DNA from: Erythrobacter sp.
GTDB lineage: Bacteria > Pseudomonadota > Alphaproteobacteria > Sphingomonadales > Sphingomonadaceae
Length of the DNA stretch: 64,000 nt
Direction: 5' to 3'
NCBI GenBank assembly: GCA_009993605.1
Contig: JAACTB010000010.1
Location: 116,091 to 180,090, forward strand
How positions within the stretch are numbered: position 1 is the first letter of the stretch; each line of letters begins with the position of its first letter. Positions 25,511-34,779 of this stretch are shown here, one piece after another. The translations under genes and the position numbers were made by a program. Below the pieces are notes generated by a model that had not been told where the DNA came from, searched no databases, and saw only the letters and a program-made list of their open reading frames with translations.

Positions 25511-28500
25511 ATGAAGCTTTCGAACGCACGCGCCGCCAGGATCGGCCTGCTGGCATCGACCATTCTTTGCGCGGGCCTGTCGGTGCCGATCGCGGCGCAG
25601 CAGTCGGCCGCGCCGGTCGAACCGTGGGTCGCGACCGACGAGAACGGCGTCGATCTGACCAATGGGCGCTATTATCTCGACATTCTCGAAGGCAGCATCG
25701 GGTCGGGTGACGGCGCGATCGCGATGGTCCGTTATTACGGCGATACAGGCCTTCAGGACAATTGGACCGGCACGCTCCAGCTGTCGAACAACGGCACGGT
25801 GGCGACCGTCAGCCTGGGCAAGATTTCGGAGAAGTTCACCGATACCGGTTCCGGCTGGGTCTCGGCGAAGGCCAATGGCGGGACTTTGTCTGGTTACGGC
25901 GGCAATTGGACCTATCGCTCGCCGCAGGGGGTGGAGATCACGTATAATTCTCCGTCGTCCCTGTCGCTCTATCCCGGCACGCCGTCGCAATATGGCGGGC
26001 CGGGCTGCAGCACGAACGGGGATAGCTGCGGCCTGCCCGTGGAAGTGCGACGTCCCAATGGCGTGGTCTATTCGCTCAATTGGGAAGTACAGACCAATTG
26101 CTTTCAGAACGGGCAACCGGTCATTCCGGGCGGAGGGTTCGGTGGCGGTTTCGGCGATACCAGCGGCAGCACGCAGGAATGCTACACACCCTTTCGCCTC
26201 TCCAGCGTCACCAGCAACGCCAATTACACGATGGCATTCAGCTACGAGACCGATCAGTCCAGCTTCAACGGCGGCTTTCCCCCGCCGAGCTATTGGAACC
26301 GCGCAGCGATCGATTTCTACGTCACGTCCGCCGGCGCGGGCAGTGCCGGGTCGCAGAGGGTCACGTATCAGCGACCCGCCAGCAACGTCCTCGTGATCGC
26401 CAACAGCCAGTCGGGCGACTGGCGGATTACCACCAACGGCGCCAATCTTTCGATCCAGAAACCGGGACGGTCGAGCGAAACCCTGTTCGTCACGCGCGAC
26501 GCGACCAACAAGGTCACCTCGGTCACCGATGACGGGGCGACGACGAATTACAGCTGGGGCTCCTCGGGCGGCAATACGGTGGTTTCGAAGAGCGATGCCA
26601 GCGGGGCCGACGGCCAGGTGGTCACCAATCCCAATGTCGGGCGCCCCGGCACCGTGACCGATGCCCGCGGTACGAGCCAGATCAACACCTATTATCCGAG
26701 CGGGCTGCTCCAGCGCACGACCTTCCCGGAGGGGAATTACGTCCACTACTATCGCGATGCGCGCGGCAACGTCACGCGAACGCAGGTCGTTGGCAAAACA
26801 GGCACTGAAATCAACACTTATGCGGGGTTCGATCTGTCCTGCGCGACAAGCCCGGCCGCCTGCAACAAGCCGACCTACACGATCGACGCGCGCGGCAATC
26901 AGACGGACTATGTCTACGATGTCACGCACGGCATGGTCACCGAAATCCGCCGCCCCGCCGCCCCGTCCGGCCATCGCCCGACGACCTATTTCGAATACAG
27001 CCAAATCGACGGGAAATATCAGCTGACCCGTCAGCGCGAATGCAGCACGGCGGCCAGCTGCGCAGGCTCGGCGGACGAGCGGGTGACGACGCTCCAATAC
27101 GACGCGCAAGGGCGCTATCCCGTCTCCGTCACGGTGGCGAGCGGCAATGGCGCGATCGCATCGACCAGCCAGTTCACCTACGATGCGGGCGGTAATGTCA
27201 CCAGCGTCGACGGGCCGCTTCCGGGCAGCGAGGATACGAGCTACCATTTGTACGACCAGCGCGACCGGCGCCGGGGCACGATCGGGCCGGACCCGGACGG
27301 ATCGGGCGCCATGCCGCGCCAGGCCATCCGCTATACCTATGACGGTGCGGGCCAGATCCTTTACGCCGATGTCGGCACCACCACCGGCACGGCGGAAGGC
27401 AATCTAGATGCGATGACCGTGCGCCAGCGGGTCGAGAACATCGTGGATGCGAACGGGCGCCGCGTGCAGCAACGGCTCGTCTCGGGCGGCCAGGTCTATA
27501 GCCTCACTCAGTATAGCTACGACGCGCAGAACCGCCTCGATTGCGTCGCGGTCAGGATGAACCCGGCAACCTATGCCAGCCTGCCCGGCGCGTGCTCCCT
27601 CGCCAGCCAGGGCAATCAGGGGCCGGACCGCATCACCCGCTATCACTATGACGGCGACGATCGGATCGTGCGCGTCGAAAGCGGCGTCGGCACGGCGGAG
27701 GTCGGTAACGATTACGTCGCGACCTTCACTCTCAACGGCCTCACCGAGACGCTGACCGATGGGGAGAGCAATCGCACGACCTTTATCTACGACGCGTTCG
27801 ACCGGCTCTTGCAGACCCGGTTCCCCTATGCGGGATCGAAGAACGCATCCAATCCGAACGATTACGAACAACTGGGCTACGATGATGTCAGCAACGTCAC
27901 CAGCCGCCGCCTGCGCGACGGGCAGGTTATCTATTACGGCTACGATGCGCTGAACCGCCTGACCTCGAAGGACCTGCCCGGCAGCGAATCCGATGCGAGC
28001 TACGCGTTCGACCTGATGGGCAGGCTGACCCAGGCCGTGCAGAACGGCCAGACGCTGAGCTTCGGGCATGATGCCCTTGGCCGCAACACGTCGCAGTCCG
28101 GCCCCTACGGGACGACCAGCTACCAATACGATGCCGCCGGGCGCCGCACGCGCATGACCTGGGCGGACGGGTTCTACGTCACTTACGATTATCTCGCGAA
28201 CGGCTCGATGCGGTACTTACGCGAATATGGCGGCACTGCGCTCGCGACCTGGAATTACGACAGCGCCGGCGATCCGAGTTCCATCACCTTCGCCAACGGT
28301 ACCGCGCAATCGGTGGCGTTCGATCCGGTCGGGCGGTTGAGCTCGCTGGTCACCGATCTGGCGGGCAGCAATGGCGACAACACGCGCGGGTTCTCGTACA
28401 ATCCGGCAAGCCAGATCGCGCAGACGACCCAGTCGAACGACAGCTACAATTTCGACCAGCTGGCGAATGCCGATCGCTTCTACACGACCAACGGCCTCAA

Positions 28501-29620
28501 CCAGTACACGCAGGTCGGATCGGTCCCGACGGGCTATGACGCACGCGGCAATCTGACCAGTTCGGGCAGCGACGCTTTCGGGTACTCGAGCGAGAACTTC
28601 CTGACGAGCTATTCGCATCCGGGCGGCTCGGGCCAGCTGGTCTACGATCCGATCGGGCGGCTCTATCGCTATACCGGCCCGTCGACAGACACCCGCTTCG
28701 CCTATGACGGGGTGGACATGATCGCCGAATATAACGGCGCCAACCAGATGATGCGCCGCTACGTCCACGGGCCCGGCGTCGACAATCCGCTGGTCTGGTA
28801 CGAAGGGGGAGGCACGGGCGATCGCCGCTATCTCCACACCGACGAGCGCGGCTCGGTGACCGCCGTCTCGAACGGTTCGGGTGCGCTCCTCGGCATCAAC
28901 AGCTACGACGAATACGGTATCCCGGGCGGCGCGGGACTTGGGCGGTTCCGCTATACCGGCCAGACCTGGTTGCCGGAACTCGGTCTCTATTATTACAAGG
29001 CCCGCATGTACTCGCCCACCCTTGGCCGGTTCATGCAGACCGACCCGATCGGCTACGCCGATGGGATGAATATGTACAACTATGTACGCTCGAATCCAGT
29101 GAACTTTACTGATCCCACAGGTTTGGCTTGTAGCGACCCAAGTCACGACACCAAAGAAGGCTGCGAAAATGATGGAGGGCAGTGGACCGAGCAGGAAGAG
29201 ATCGTCGTCACCGCAAAGCGCATCACTATCTCGGCTGGATCTTACTTTAGTGGATTCCTTTTTTCAAAAGCGGGTAAATACGTTTTGCCAAATATTCTGC
29301 TTACTGTAACTCCGACCCCTCAGAAAGAGAAACCTAAAGAAGAACCTAAGTCTTCCGACTATTGCGGGTCGGGCTGGAACTCGAGGTTTGTTCCAGAATA
29401 TTTTCCCTCCGAATGCAGAGCTCATGATTTCTGCTATGGTAATCAGTCAATGTCACGGTTGGGATGCGATAATAAATTTCGGGACGATATGCTCAGAACT
29501 TGTGCCAGCCGTGGGTCATCTCCGGTCTGTGTCGGGACGGCCTTTATCTACTACAAATTTGTTCGGGGCTTTGGAGAAGAACCTTACAATAAAGGTCAAA
29601 AAACGCCAAAACAGCCTTAA
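25511..29620 (+). CDS. Secreted RHS/YD-repeat polymorphic toxin with C-terminal phospholipase A2-like domain
   Basis: A 1369-residue protein. A signal peptide (residues about 1-29) is followed by many YD repeats (for example FIYDAFDRLLQTRF and YQYDAAGRRTRM). The RHS-associated core ends with RFMQTDPIGYADGMNMYNYV and DPTGL at 1201-1205, the usual junction before a variable toxin. The C-terminal 164 residues are AT-rich in codon use and contain a linker with EEIVVTAKR (1229-1237), then a secreted PLA2 pattern: CGSG calcium loop from Cys1285, CRAHDFCY with catalytic His1305 and Asp1306, and CDNKFRDDM with Asp1320, as in prokaryotic PLA2. It probably attacks phospholipids of rival cells. The export route is unproven beyond Sec. 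Confidence 0.88.
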   Translation: MKLSNARAARIGLLASTILCAGLSVPIAAQQSAAPVEPWVATDENGVDLTNGRYYLDILEGSIGSGDGAIAMVRYYGDTGLQDNWTGTLQLSNNGTVATVSLGKISEKFTDTGSGWVSAKANGGTLSGYGGNWTYRSPQGVEITYNSPSSLSLYPGTPSQYGGPGCSTNGDSCGLPVEVRRPNGVVYSLNWEVQTNCFQNGQPVIPGGGFGGGFGDTSGSTQECYTPFRLSSVTSNANYTMAFSYETDQSSFNGGFPPPSYWNRAAIDFYVTSAGAGSAGSQRVTYQRPASNVLVIANSQSGDWRITTNGANLSIQKPGRSSETLFVTRDATNKVTSVTDDGATTNYSWGSSGGNTVVSKSDASGADGQVVTNPNVGRPGTVTDARGTSQINTYYPSGLLQRTTFPEGNYVHYYRDARGNVTRTQVVGKTGTEINTYAGFDLSCATSPAACNKPTYTIDARGNQTDYVYDVTHGMVTEIRRPAAPSGHRPTTYFEYSQIDGKYQLTRQRECSTAASCAGSADERVTTLQYDAQGRYPVSVTVASGNGAIASTSQFTYDAGGNVTSVDGPLPGSEDTSYHLYDQRDRRRGTIGPDPDGSGAMPRQAIRYTYDGAGQILYADVGTTTGTAEGNLDAMTVRQRVENIVDANGRRVQQRLVSGGQVYSLTQYSYDAQNRLDCVAVRMNPATYASLPGACSLASQGNQGPDRITRYHYDGDDRIVRVESGVGTAEVGNDYVATFTLNGLTETLTDGESNRTTFIYDAFDRLLQTRFPYAGSKNASNPNDYEQLGYDDVSNVTSRRLRDGQVIYYGYDALNRLTSKDLPGSESDASYAFDLMGRLTQAVQNGQTLSFGHDALGRNTSQSGPYGTTSYQYDAAGRRTRMTWADGFYVTYDYLANGSMRYLREYGGTALATWNYDSAGDPSSITFANGTAQSVAFDPVGRLSSLVTDLAGSNGDNTRGFSYNPASQIAQTTQSNDSYNFDQLANADRFYTTNGLNQYTQVGSVPTGYDARGNLTSSGSDAFGYSSENFLTSYSHPGGSGQLVYDPIGRLYRYTGPSTDTRFAYDGVDMIAEYNGANQMMRRYVHGPGVDNPLVWYEGGGTGDRRYLHTDERGSVTAVSNGSGALLGINSYDEYGIPGGAGLGRFRYTGQTWLPELGLYYYKARMYSPTLGRFMQTDPIGYADGMNMYNYVRSNPVNFTDPTGLACSDPSHDTKEGCENDGGQWTEQEEIVVTAKRITISAGSYFSGFLFSKAGKYVLPNILLTVTPTPQKEKPKEEPKSSDYCGSGWNSRFVPEYFPSECRAHDFCYGNQSMSRLGCDNKFRDDMLRTCASRGSSPVCVGTAFIYYKFVRGFGEEPYNKGQKTPKQP

Positions 29621-29634
29621 AAAGGAGTAATTAG

Positions 29635-29850
29635 ATGTCGAGAATTGCAGGGTGGTTAGCAATAGCTTTTCTAGGCATAGTTAGTTTACTGACATTCCTA
29701 CTGGCGTGGGGCTTCAGCGAAAGTTTTGCGGGAACATTTACCCCACCGACCGATGGTGGGTTGGCGGAGTTTTCTACAATTTGGGCAATTATAATCGCTC
29801 CTTGGTTCATAATTTTCGTTATTTTAAGATTAATGAAATTGAACCGATAG
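29635..29850 (+). CDS. Small two-helix membrane protein, candidate immunity protein
   Basis: A 71-residue protein with two predicted membrane helices (about residues 6-26, WLAIAFLGIVSLLTFLLAW, and 48-65, TIWAIIIAPWFIIFVILR) joined by a polar loop. It follows the RHS-PLA2 stop by 14 bases with a strong AAGGAG ribosome site and shares its AT-rich composition, in contrast with the GC-rich chromosome. Position, size and membrane location fit an immunity protein guarding the inner membrane against the cognate phospholipase toxin. No family was recognised, so the role is inferred from context only. Confidence 0.7.
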   Translation: MSRIAGWLAIAFLGIVSLLTFLLAWGFSESFAGTFTPPTDGGLAEFSTIWAIIIAPWFIIFVILRLMKLNR

Positions 29851-30209
29851 ATCGCCTAAACGTTATTCAGCCTTATTTAAAATAATTTTTCTTTTTAGAT
29901 ATTATTAAGAATTTTGTGAAGATCGTGAACAGTTTTTCGGTTGCATAATCGGGTGGCGAAATCGCCTACCGTAAACGCGACATTTGCCGAAAATTATCTC
30001 GCGTACCGCAGTCGTTTCGCGTGGATTGGATGCGGCTGCCGGTACGGCGCTTCAGTCAATACAGGCGAACGGCGATCTATGACTGCGGTTCAAAATCGTT
30101 CGAGCTAAAACATCGCATTCGGACCCATCTGCGCCCGCCCCTCCCTTGTAATCGCGCCCGTTTCCCTGAAACCAACGCCCACACCTAACGGGAGGGTCGT
30201 CGCTTCATC
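29851..30209. other. 359-base gap, AT-rich left half, before the T4SS operon
   Basis: The first 100 bases are very AT-rich, matching the toxin end, and the composition then returns to the chromosomal level near 29950-30000. No gene with a ribosome site and codon bias is visible. The GGAGGG at 30190-30195 may serve virB3. I see no terminator hairpin after the immunity candidate and no flanking repeats. The promoter of the secretion operon should lie here. Confidence 0.5.
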
Positions 30210-30497
30210 ATGGCCGAGCAGATACGCCGCGATACGCTGTTCACCGCGCTCACGCGGCCGCAGATGTTTGCAGGCGTGACCTACAGCTTCTTCGTCATCA
30301 ACGCCGTGATTGCGGTCGAGCTGTTTCTGATCTTTCGCGCCTGGTGGGTGCTGCTGGTGGCGCTCGTAGTGCATGGCGTCGGCGTGCTCGCCTGCCTTAA
30401 CGAGCCGCGCTTCTTCGACCTCTGGGTTACGCGGATGCGCACCTGTCCGCGCGTCAAGAACCACGATCTGTGGCAATGCAATTCCTACCGCCCCTGA
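30210..30497 (+). CDS. virB3: Type IV secretion system protein VirB3
   Basis: A 95-residue inner-membrane protein with the VirB3 pattern: an N-terminal DTLFTALTRPQMFAGVTYSFF, then two adjacent hydrophobic segments (about residues 24-42 and 45-62) and a short cytoplasmic tail. VirB3 works with VirB4 and VirB6 at the inner-membrane complex. It opens the operon; its 3' end overlaps the virB4 start, consistent with coupling. No virB1 or virB2 precedes it. Confidence 0.9.
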   Translation: MAEQIRRDTLFTALTRPQMFAGVTYSFFVINAVIAVELFLIFRAWWVLLVALVVHGVGVLACLNEPRFFDLWVTRMRTCPRVKNHDLWQCNSYRP

Positions 30498-32851
30498 CCC
30501 GCGATCCGAAGGTGGCCGCGCGCGAAATGCCGGCAGGGGCGCATCTGCCCTATGCGCGCCATATCGACGCGCACACGATCGAGACGCGCGACGGATTGCT
30601 GATGCAGACCGTGCGGTTGGGCGGATTGCTGTTCGAGACGGCGGATGGCGACGAGCTCGATTACCGGGCCGAATTGCGCGATGCGATGCTGCGCGCGATC
30701 GGCACGTCGCGCTTCGCGATCTACCACCATCTCGTCCGCCGCCGCGCCGATGCCGAGCTAGATGGGTCCTTTCCGGATCAATTTTCGCAGCGGCTCGACG
30801 AGAGCTGGCGCGCGCGGCTGGCGGGCAAGCAGCTCTACGTCAACGAGCTGTTCCTGACGATCGTGCGCCGCCCCCTGCAGGGCCGGATCGGGATCGCGGA
30901 CCGGATGCGCGGCTGGTTCGCCCGCACGTCCCAGCGCGATGCGGCGCTGATCGCGGGCGAGAAGCAGGCGCTCGACAATGCGCGCGACGCGCTGGTGGCG
31001 GCGCTGGGCGCATACGATCCGCGCCTGCTCGGCACGTATGAAAGCGCGGACGGAATAAGGTCCGAACCGCTCGAATTCCTGTCCTATCTCGTCAACGGCA
31101 CCATGCGACCCATGGTCGTCCCGCATGGCGATATCGGCCATCACCTGCCCGCGCGGCGCATCAGCTTCGGGCGCGACACGGTGGAGCTGGCGCCTGCGGG
31201 ACATCTGGAGCGGGCCTTCGTCGCGCTGGTTTCGATCAAGGACTGGCCCTCGCTCACCATGCCGGGGATGTTCGACGAGCTGACGCGGCTGCCGTTCGAG
31301 ATGACGATGAGCCAGAGCTTCGCCTTCGTCGAACGGCGCGAGGCGCTGGGGCGAATGAACCTGGCGCTGCGCCGGATGCGATCGGCGGAGGACGAGGCGG
31401 TGTCGCTGCGCGACGAGCTCGGCCTCGCCAAGGACGAGGTGGCGGCGGGGCGCGCAGGCTTTGGCGAACATCACACGACCATCGCGATCCATGCCGACGA
31501 TCTGGAGCGGCTCAATCGCCATGTCGCCGAGGTGATCGCGCTGCTCGCCGATCTGGGGATAACGGCCGTGCGCGAGGACATGGCGATGGAGCCTGCCTTC
31601 TGGGCGCAGTTTCCAGCGAACTTCCGCTATATCGCGCGGCGCGGCCTCGTTTCGACGACGAACTTCGCAGGCTTCGCGAGCCTCCATAATTTTCCTGTCG
31701 GACGCGCGCGGCGCAACCATTGGGGCGAGGCGGTCACTTTGTTCGAGACGACGGCGGCTGGGCCCTATTTCTTCAATTTCCATCAGCACGATCTGGGCAA
31801 TTTCACCATCATAGGTCCCTCGGGATCGGGCAAGACGGTGGTGCTCAATTTCCTGCTCGCCCAGGCTAGGCGGTTTCGCCCGCGCACGATCTTCTTCGAC
31901 AAGGATCGCGGGGCCGAACTGTTCATCCGCGCGATCGGCGGCAGTTACGACCGGCTGCGTCCGGGCGAGCCTTCGGGGCTGAACCCGCTCCAACTCGAAG
32001 ACACGCCCGCCAATCGCGCCTTCCTCACCGAATGGCTCGGCCTTTTGGCGGGCGGCGTCGATGGCGAGGAGGCGGAGCAGATCCGCGAGGCGGTGGAGAC
32101 GAGCTTCCTCCAGCCTGCCGAAATGCGGCGGCTGCGCCATCTGGTCGAACTCTTCCGCGGCGGCGACCGCCCGCATGGCGGCGATCTCTATGCGCGGCTC
32201 AAACCGTGGTGGGGTTCGGGCGAGCGCGCCTGGCTGTTCGACAATGCCCGCGATGCGACCGATCTGGCGCAGGAAACCGTCGGCTTCGACATGACCGCGA
32301 TCCTCGACGATCCCGCCACGCGCACGCCCGCGATGTTCTATTTCTTCCACCGGGTGGAGCAGCGCCTCGACGGGACGCCCGCCGTGATCGTGATCGACGA
32401 GGGGTGGAAGGCGCTCGACGACGATATCTTCGTCAAGCGCATCAAGGATTGGGAAAAGACCATCCGCAAACGGAACGGCATCGTCGGCTTCGCGACCCAG
32501 AGCGCGCAGGACGCGCTCGAAAGCCGGATCGCGAGCGCCATCATCGAACAGGCGGCGACCCAGATCTTCATGATCAATCCCAAGGCGCGGGCGGAGGATT
32601 ACATCAACGGCTTCGGCCTCAGCCGCCATGAATACGACCTCGTGCGGACCCTGCCCGACGCTTCGCACTGTTTCCTGATCCGCCATGGCAAGGAAAGCGT
32701 GGTCGCGCGGCTCGACCTGACGGGGGAGAACGAATTGCTGACGATTCTGTCGGGCCGCGAGGCGACGGTGCGCCTGTTCGACGAGATCGCGGATACCCAC
32801 GGCACCGATCCGGCGGACTGGATGCAGCCGCTCCTGGACCGGGCGGCATAG
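30476..32851 (+). CDS. virB4: Type IV secretion system ATPase VirB4
   Basis: VirB4 is the large cytoplasmic ATPase that energises pilus assembly and substrate transfer. The product of about 791 residues has the VirB4 N-terminal domain, Walker A IIGPSGSGKTVVLNFLL near residue 445 and Walker B PAVIVIDEGWKAL near 637, followed by the conserved RKRNGIVGFATQSAQDAL. A GTG at 30470 could add two residues. It overlaps virB3 by 22 bases and ends 3 bases before virB6. The frame is intact, so the system is likely functional. Confidence 0.95.
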   Translation: MQFLPPLTRDPKVAAREMPAGAHLPYARHIDAHTIETRDGLLMQTVRLGGLLFETADGDELDYRAELRDAMLRAIGTSRFAIYHHLVRRRADAELDGSFPDQFSQRLDESWRARLAGKQLYVNELFLTIVRRPLQGRIGIADRMRGWFARTSQRDAALIAGEKQALDNARDALVAALGAYDPRLLGTYESADGIRSEPLEFLSYLVNGTMRPMVVPHGDIGHHLPARRISFGRDTVELAPAGHLERAFVALVSIKDWPSLTMPGMFDELTRLPFEMTMSQSFAFVERREALGRMNLALRRMRSAEDEAVSLRDELGLAKDEVAAGRAGFGEHHTTIAIHADDLERLNRHVAEVIALLADLGITAVREDMAMEPAFWAQFPANFRYIARRGLVSTTNFAGFASLHNFPVGRARRNHWGEAVTLFETTAAGPYFFNFHQHDLGNFTIIGPSGSGKTVVLNFLLAQARRFRPRTIFFDKDRGAELFIRAIGGSYDRLRPGEPSGLNPLQLEDTPANRAFLTEWLGLLAGGVDGEEAEQIREAVETSFLQPAEMRRLRHLVELFRGGDRPHGGDLYARLKPWWGSGERAWLFDNARDATDLAQETVGFDMTAILDDPATRTPAMFYFFHRVEQRLDGTPAVIVIDEGWKALDDDIFVKRIKDWEKTIRKRNGIVGFATQSAQDALESRIASAIIEQAATQIFMINPKARAEDYINGFGLSRHEYDLVRTLPDASHCFLIRHGKESVVARLDLTGENELLTILSGREATVRLFDEIADTHGTDPADWMQPLLDRAA

Positions 32852-32854
32852 ATC

Positions 32855-34045
32855 ATGGCCTGTCCCGCGATCATCACCGGCGACCGCTTCGTTTCGCGCC
32901 TGATCGAGCATATCGACTGCCAATCGCGCTATCTCGGCAGCTACGGGTACGAGGCGCTGGGCCAGCCCGGCTCGACCGCGTCGCTGGTCGTCACCGGGTT
33001 GCTGACGCTGTTCGTCGCGCTGTTCGGTATCCGCCTGCTGTTCGGCCCGACGCCCGCAGCGCGTGACGTGGTGCTGGACGTGCTGAAGATCGGCATCGTC
33101 CTGACGCTCGCCTTTTCCTGGCCCGCCTTCCGAACCGTGATTCACGATGCGGTGCTGGACGCGCCCGCCGAAATCGCGGGGACGATGGGCGGATCGCTGA
33201 TCGCGCCGGAGAACGCAGGCCTGACCGATCGGCTGCAACAGGCCGACGGTGCCATGGTGCGATTGACCGAGCTCGGGACGGGCCGCCAGCTCGGGCAATT
33301 CGTCGATAGCGAGGATCCCGGATCGCGCTTCGGCGGCGTGGCGATCGAGGACGATGGCGGCTTCGGCTATGCGCGCGTCGTCTGGATCGCGGGACTGATC
33401 GGCTCGCTGGCTCTGCTGCGGATCGCAGGCGGTTTGCTGCTGGCTTTCGCTCCGCTTGCAGCGGCGTTGCTGTTGTTCGAAGCGACGCGCGGGCTGTTTT
33501 CGGGCTGGATGAGGGGCCTCGTGCTCGCGCTGTTGGGCATGGTGGCGGTAACGGTCGCGACCGCCGTCGAGCTGTCCGTGCTCGAACCCTGGCTGGCCGA
33601 TGCGCTGCGCCTGAGAACCCTCGGATATGCCGCACCCTCCGCGCCCACCGAACTGCTCGCCATGACGCTCGCCTTCGCGCTCGTGAAGCTCGGGATGATC
33701 TGGCTGATGGGCCGGATCGCCTGGCAGCGGGGATGGCTGACTCTGCCCGCCATTCCGGTGATCGACATGCGCAGGCCGGGAGCCATGCCGGCTCCGGCGA
33801 GGCCGACCAGCGACACGCAGGCGCTGCCATCGCGCGCCGAACGAATATCGCAAAGCATGGAAACCACCTTGAGGCGCGAGACCTCCACCAGCTCGTCGAG
33901 CCGCACCGACATCCGCCAGCTCGCCGCCCCTGCCAGCGCTGCTCCGTCCGCTGCCACCCAATCCTCCGACCGCCTCGGCAATAGCTGGCGGCGCAGCGCC
34001 TATCGCGGGTCGCGCGCGGCGAGCGAGAGGGATCGCAGCCGATGA
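32855..34045 (+). CDS. virB6: Type IV secretion system protein VirB6/TrbL
   Basis: A 396-residue polytopic inner-membrane protein with about six hydrophobic helices, including SLVVTGLLTLFVALFGIRLLFG near residue 45, LKIGIVLTLAFSWPAF near 80 and LALLRIAGGLLLAFAPLAAALLLF near 185. The conserved VirB6 GIRLLFG and the FAPLAA-x-LLF block are present. The C-terminal 90 residues are a Ser/Thr/Arg-rich cytoplasmic tail. It follows virB4 by 3 bases and overlaps virB8 by 4 (ATGA). VirB5 and VirB7, often near here, are absent. Confidence 0.9.
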   Translation: MACPAIITGDRFVSRLIEHIDCQSRYLGSYGYEALGQPGSTASLVVTGLLTLFVALFGIRLLFGPTPAARDVVLDVLKIGIVLTLAFSWPAFRTVIHDAVLDAPAEIAGTMGGSLIAPENAGLTDRLQQADGAMVRLTELGTGRQLGQFVDSEDPGSRFGGVAIEDDGGFGYARVVWIAGLIGSLALLRIAGGLLLAFAPLAAALLLFEATRGLFSGWMRGLVLALLGMVAVTVATAVELSVLEPWLADALRLRTLGYAAPSAPTELLAMTLAFALVKLGMIWLMGRIAWQRGWLTLPAIPVIDMRRPGAMPAPARPTSDTQALPSRAERISQSMETTLRRETSTSSSSRTDIRQLAAPASAAPSAATQSSDRLGNSWRRSAYRGSRAASERDRSR

Positions 34046-34779
34046 CCAGACTGGAAACCGATTTCCATACCGGCGATGTCGCCATCGAGGACAGCTGGGC
34101 GCGCAGCGTCACGCAGGATATCGAGCGATCGCGCCGCGCCGCCTGGATCGTCGCCAGCGTCTCGGCGGCGATAGCGCTGCTGCTGGCGATTGCATTGGTC
34201 GTCCTGCTGCCGTTGAAGACGGTCGAGCCCTACACCCTTCTGGTCGATCGCCAGACGGGCCATGTCGAAGCGCTTGCCCCGCTCGATGTCGAGACGGTCA
34301 GCGCGGATACGGCGCTGACGCGGTCCTTCCTCGTCCAATATGTGATTGCGCGCGAAAGCTACGATATCGATAGCCTCGCCCGCGATTACACCCGCGTCGC
34401 GCTCTGGTCGGCGGGTGAGGCACGCGAGCGTTACCTGCGTTTGATGCAGCCCAATTCGCCGGAGAATCCCTTCGGCGACCTGCCGCGCCGCGCCGTGATC
34501 AAGGTCGAGATCAGAAGCGTCTCCTCCCTCGCCGCCGACCGGTCGCTGGTGCGCTTCACCACTGTCCGCACCGATCCGGCGGGCCGCGATCAGGCCCCGC
34601 AATACTGGGCGGCGGTGCTGACCTGGCAATATTCCGGGGCCGAGATGAGCGCGGAAGATCGCCTGACCAACCCGCTCGGTTTCCAGGTGACGCGCTATCG
34701 CAAAGATGCCGAGACTTTACCCGAAGCGGTCCCCACGGTCGTCGCCGTGCCCGTCGATAGGGGCGGGCCGGAGCAATGA
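34042..34779 (+). CDS. virB8: Type IV secretion system protein VirB8
   Basis: A 245-residue bitopic protein. A short cytoplasmic N-terminus with DSWARSVTQDIERSRRAAW leads into one membrane helix (about residues 36-57) and a periplasmic NTF2-like domain containing ALTRSFLVQYVIARESYD near residue 93 and PLGFQVTRYRKD near 215, the VirB8 signature. VirB8 helps dimerise and assemble the core with VirB9 and VirB10. It overlaps virB6 and virB9 by 4 bases each, showing tight coupling. Confidence 0.93.
   Translation: MTRLETDFHTGDVAIEDSWARSVTQDIERSRRAAWIVASVSAAIALLLAIALVVLLPLKTVEPYTLLVDRQTGHVEALAPLDVETVSADTALTRSFLVQYVIARESYDIDSLARDYTRVALWSAGEARERYLRLMQPNSPENPFGDLPRRAVIKVEIRSVSSLAADRSLVRFTTVRTDPAGRDQAPQYWAAVLTWQYSGAEMSAEDRLTNPLGFQVTRYRKDAETLPEAVPTVVAVPVDRGGPEQ

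Noticed and set aside
25496-27247. A 583-codon minus-strand frame opposite the RHS gene
   Set aside because: The RHS repeats on the plus strand are unmistakable; the opposite frame has no ribosome site or recognisable domain.
29195-29221. Reading the RHS gene end as a TonB-dependent receptor because of IVVTAKR
   Set aside because: There is no plug or barrel domain; the flanking sequence is RHS core and a PLA2-like domain.
30758-33961. A 1067-codon open frame on the minus strand opposite virB4 and virB6
   Set aside because: It is a mirror of high-GC coding bias; its product is Arg/His/Gln-rich low-complexity sequence without domains, and the plus-strand virB genes are certain.
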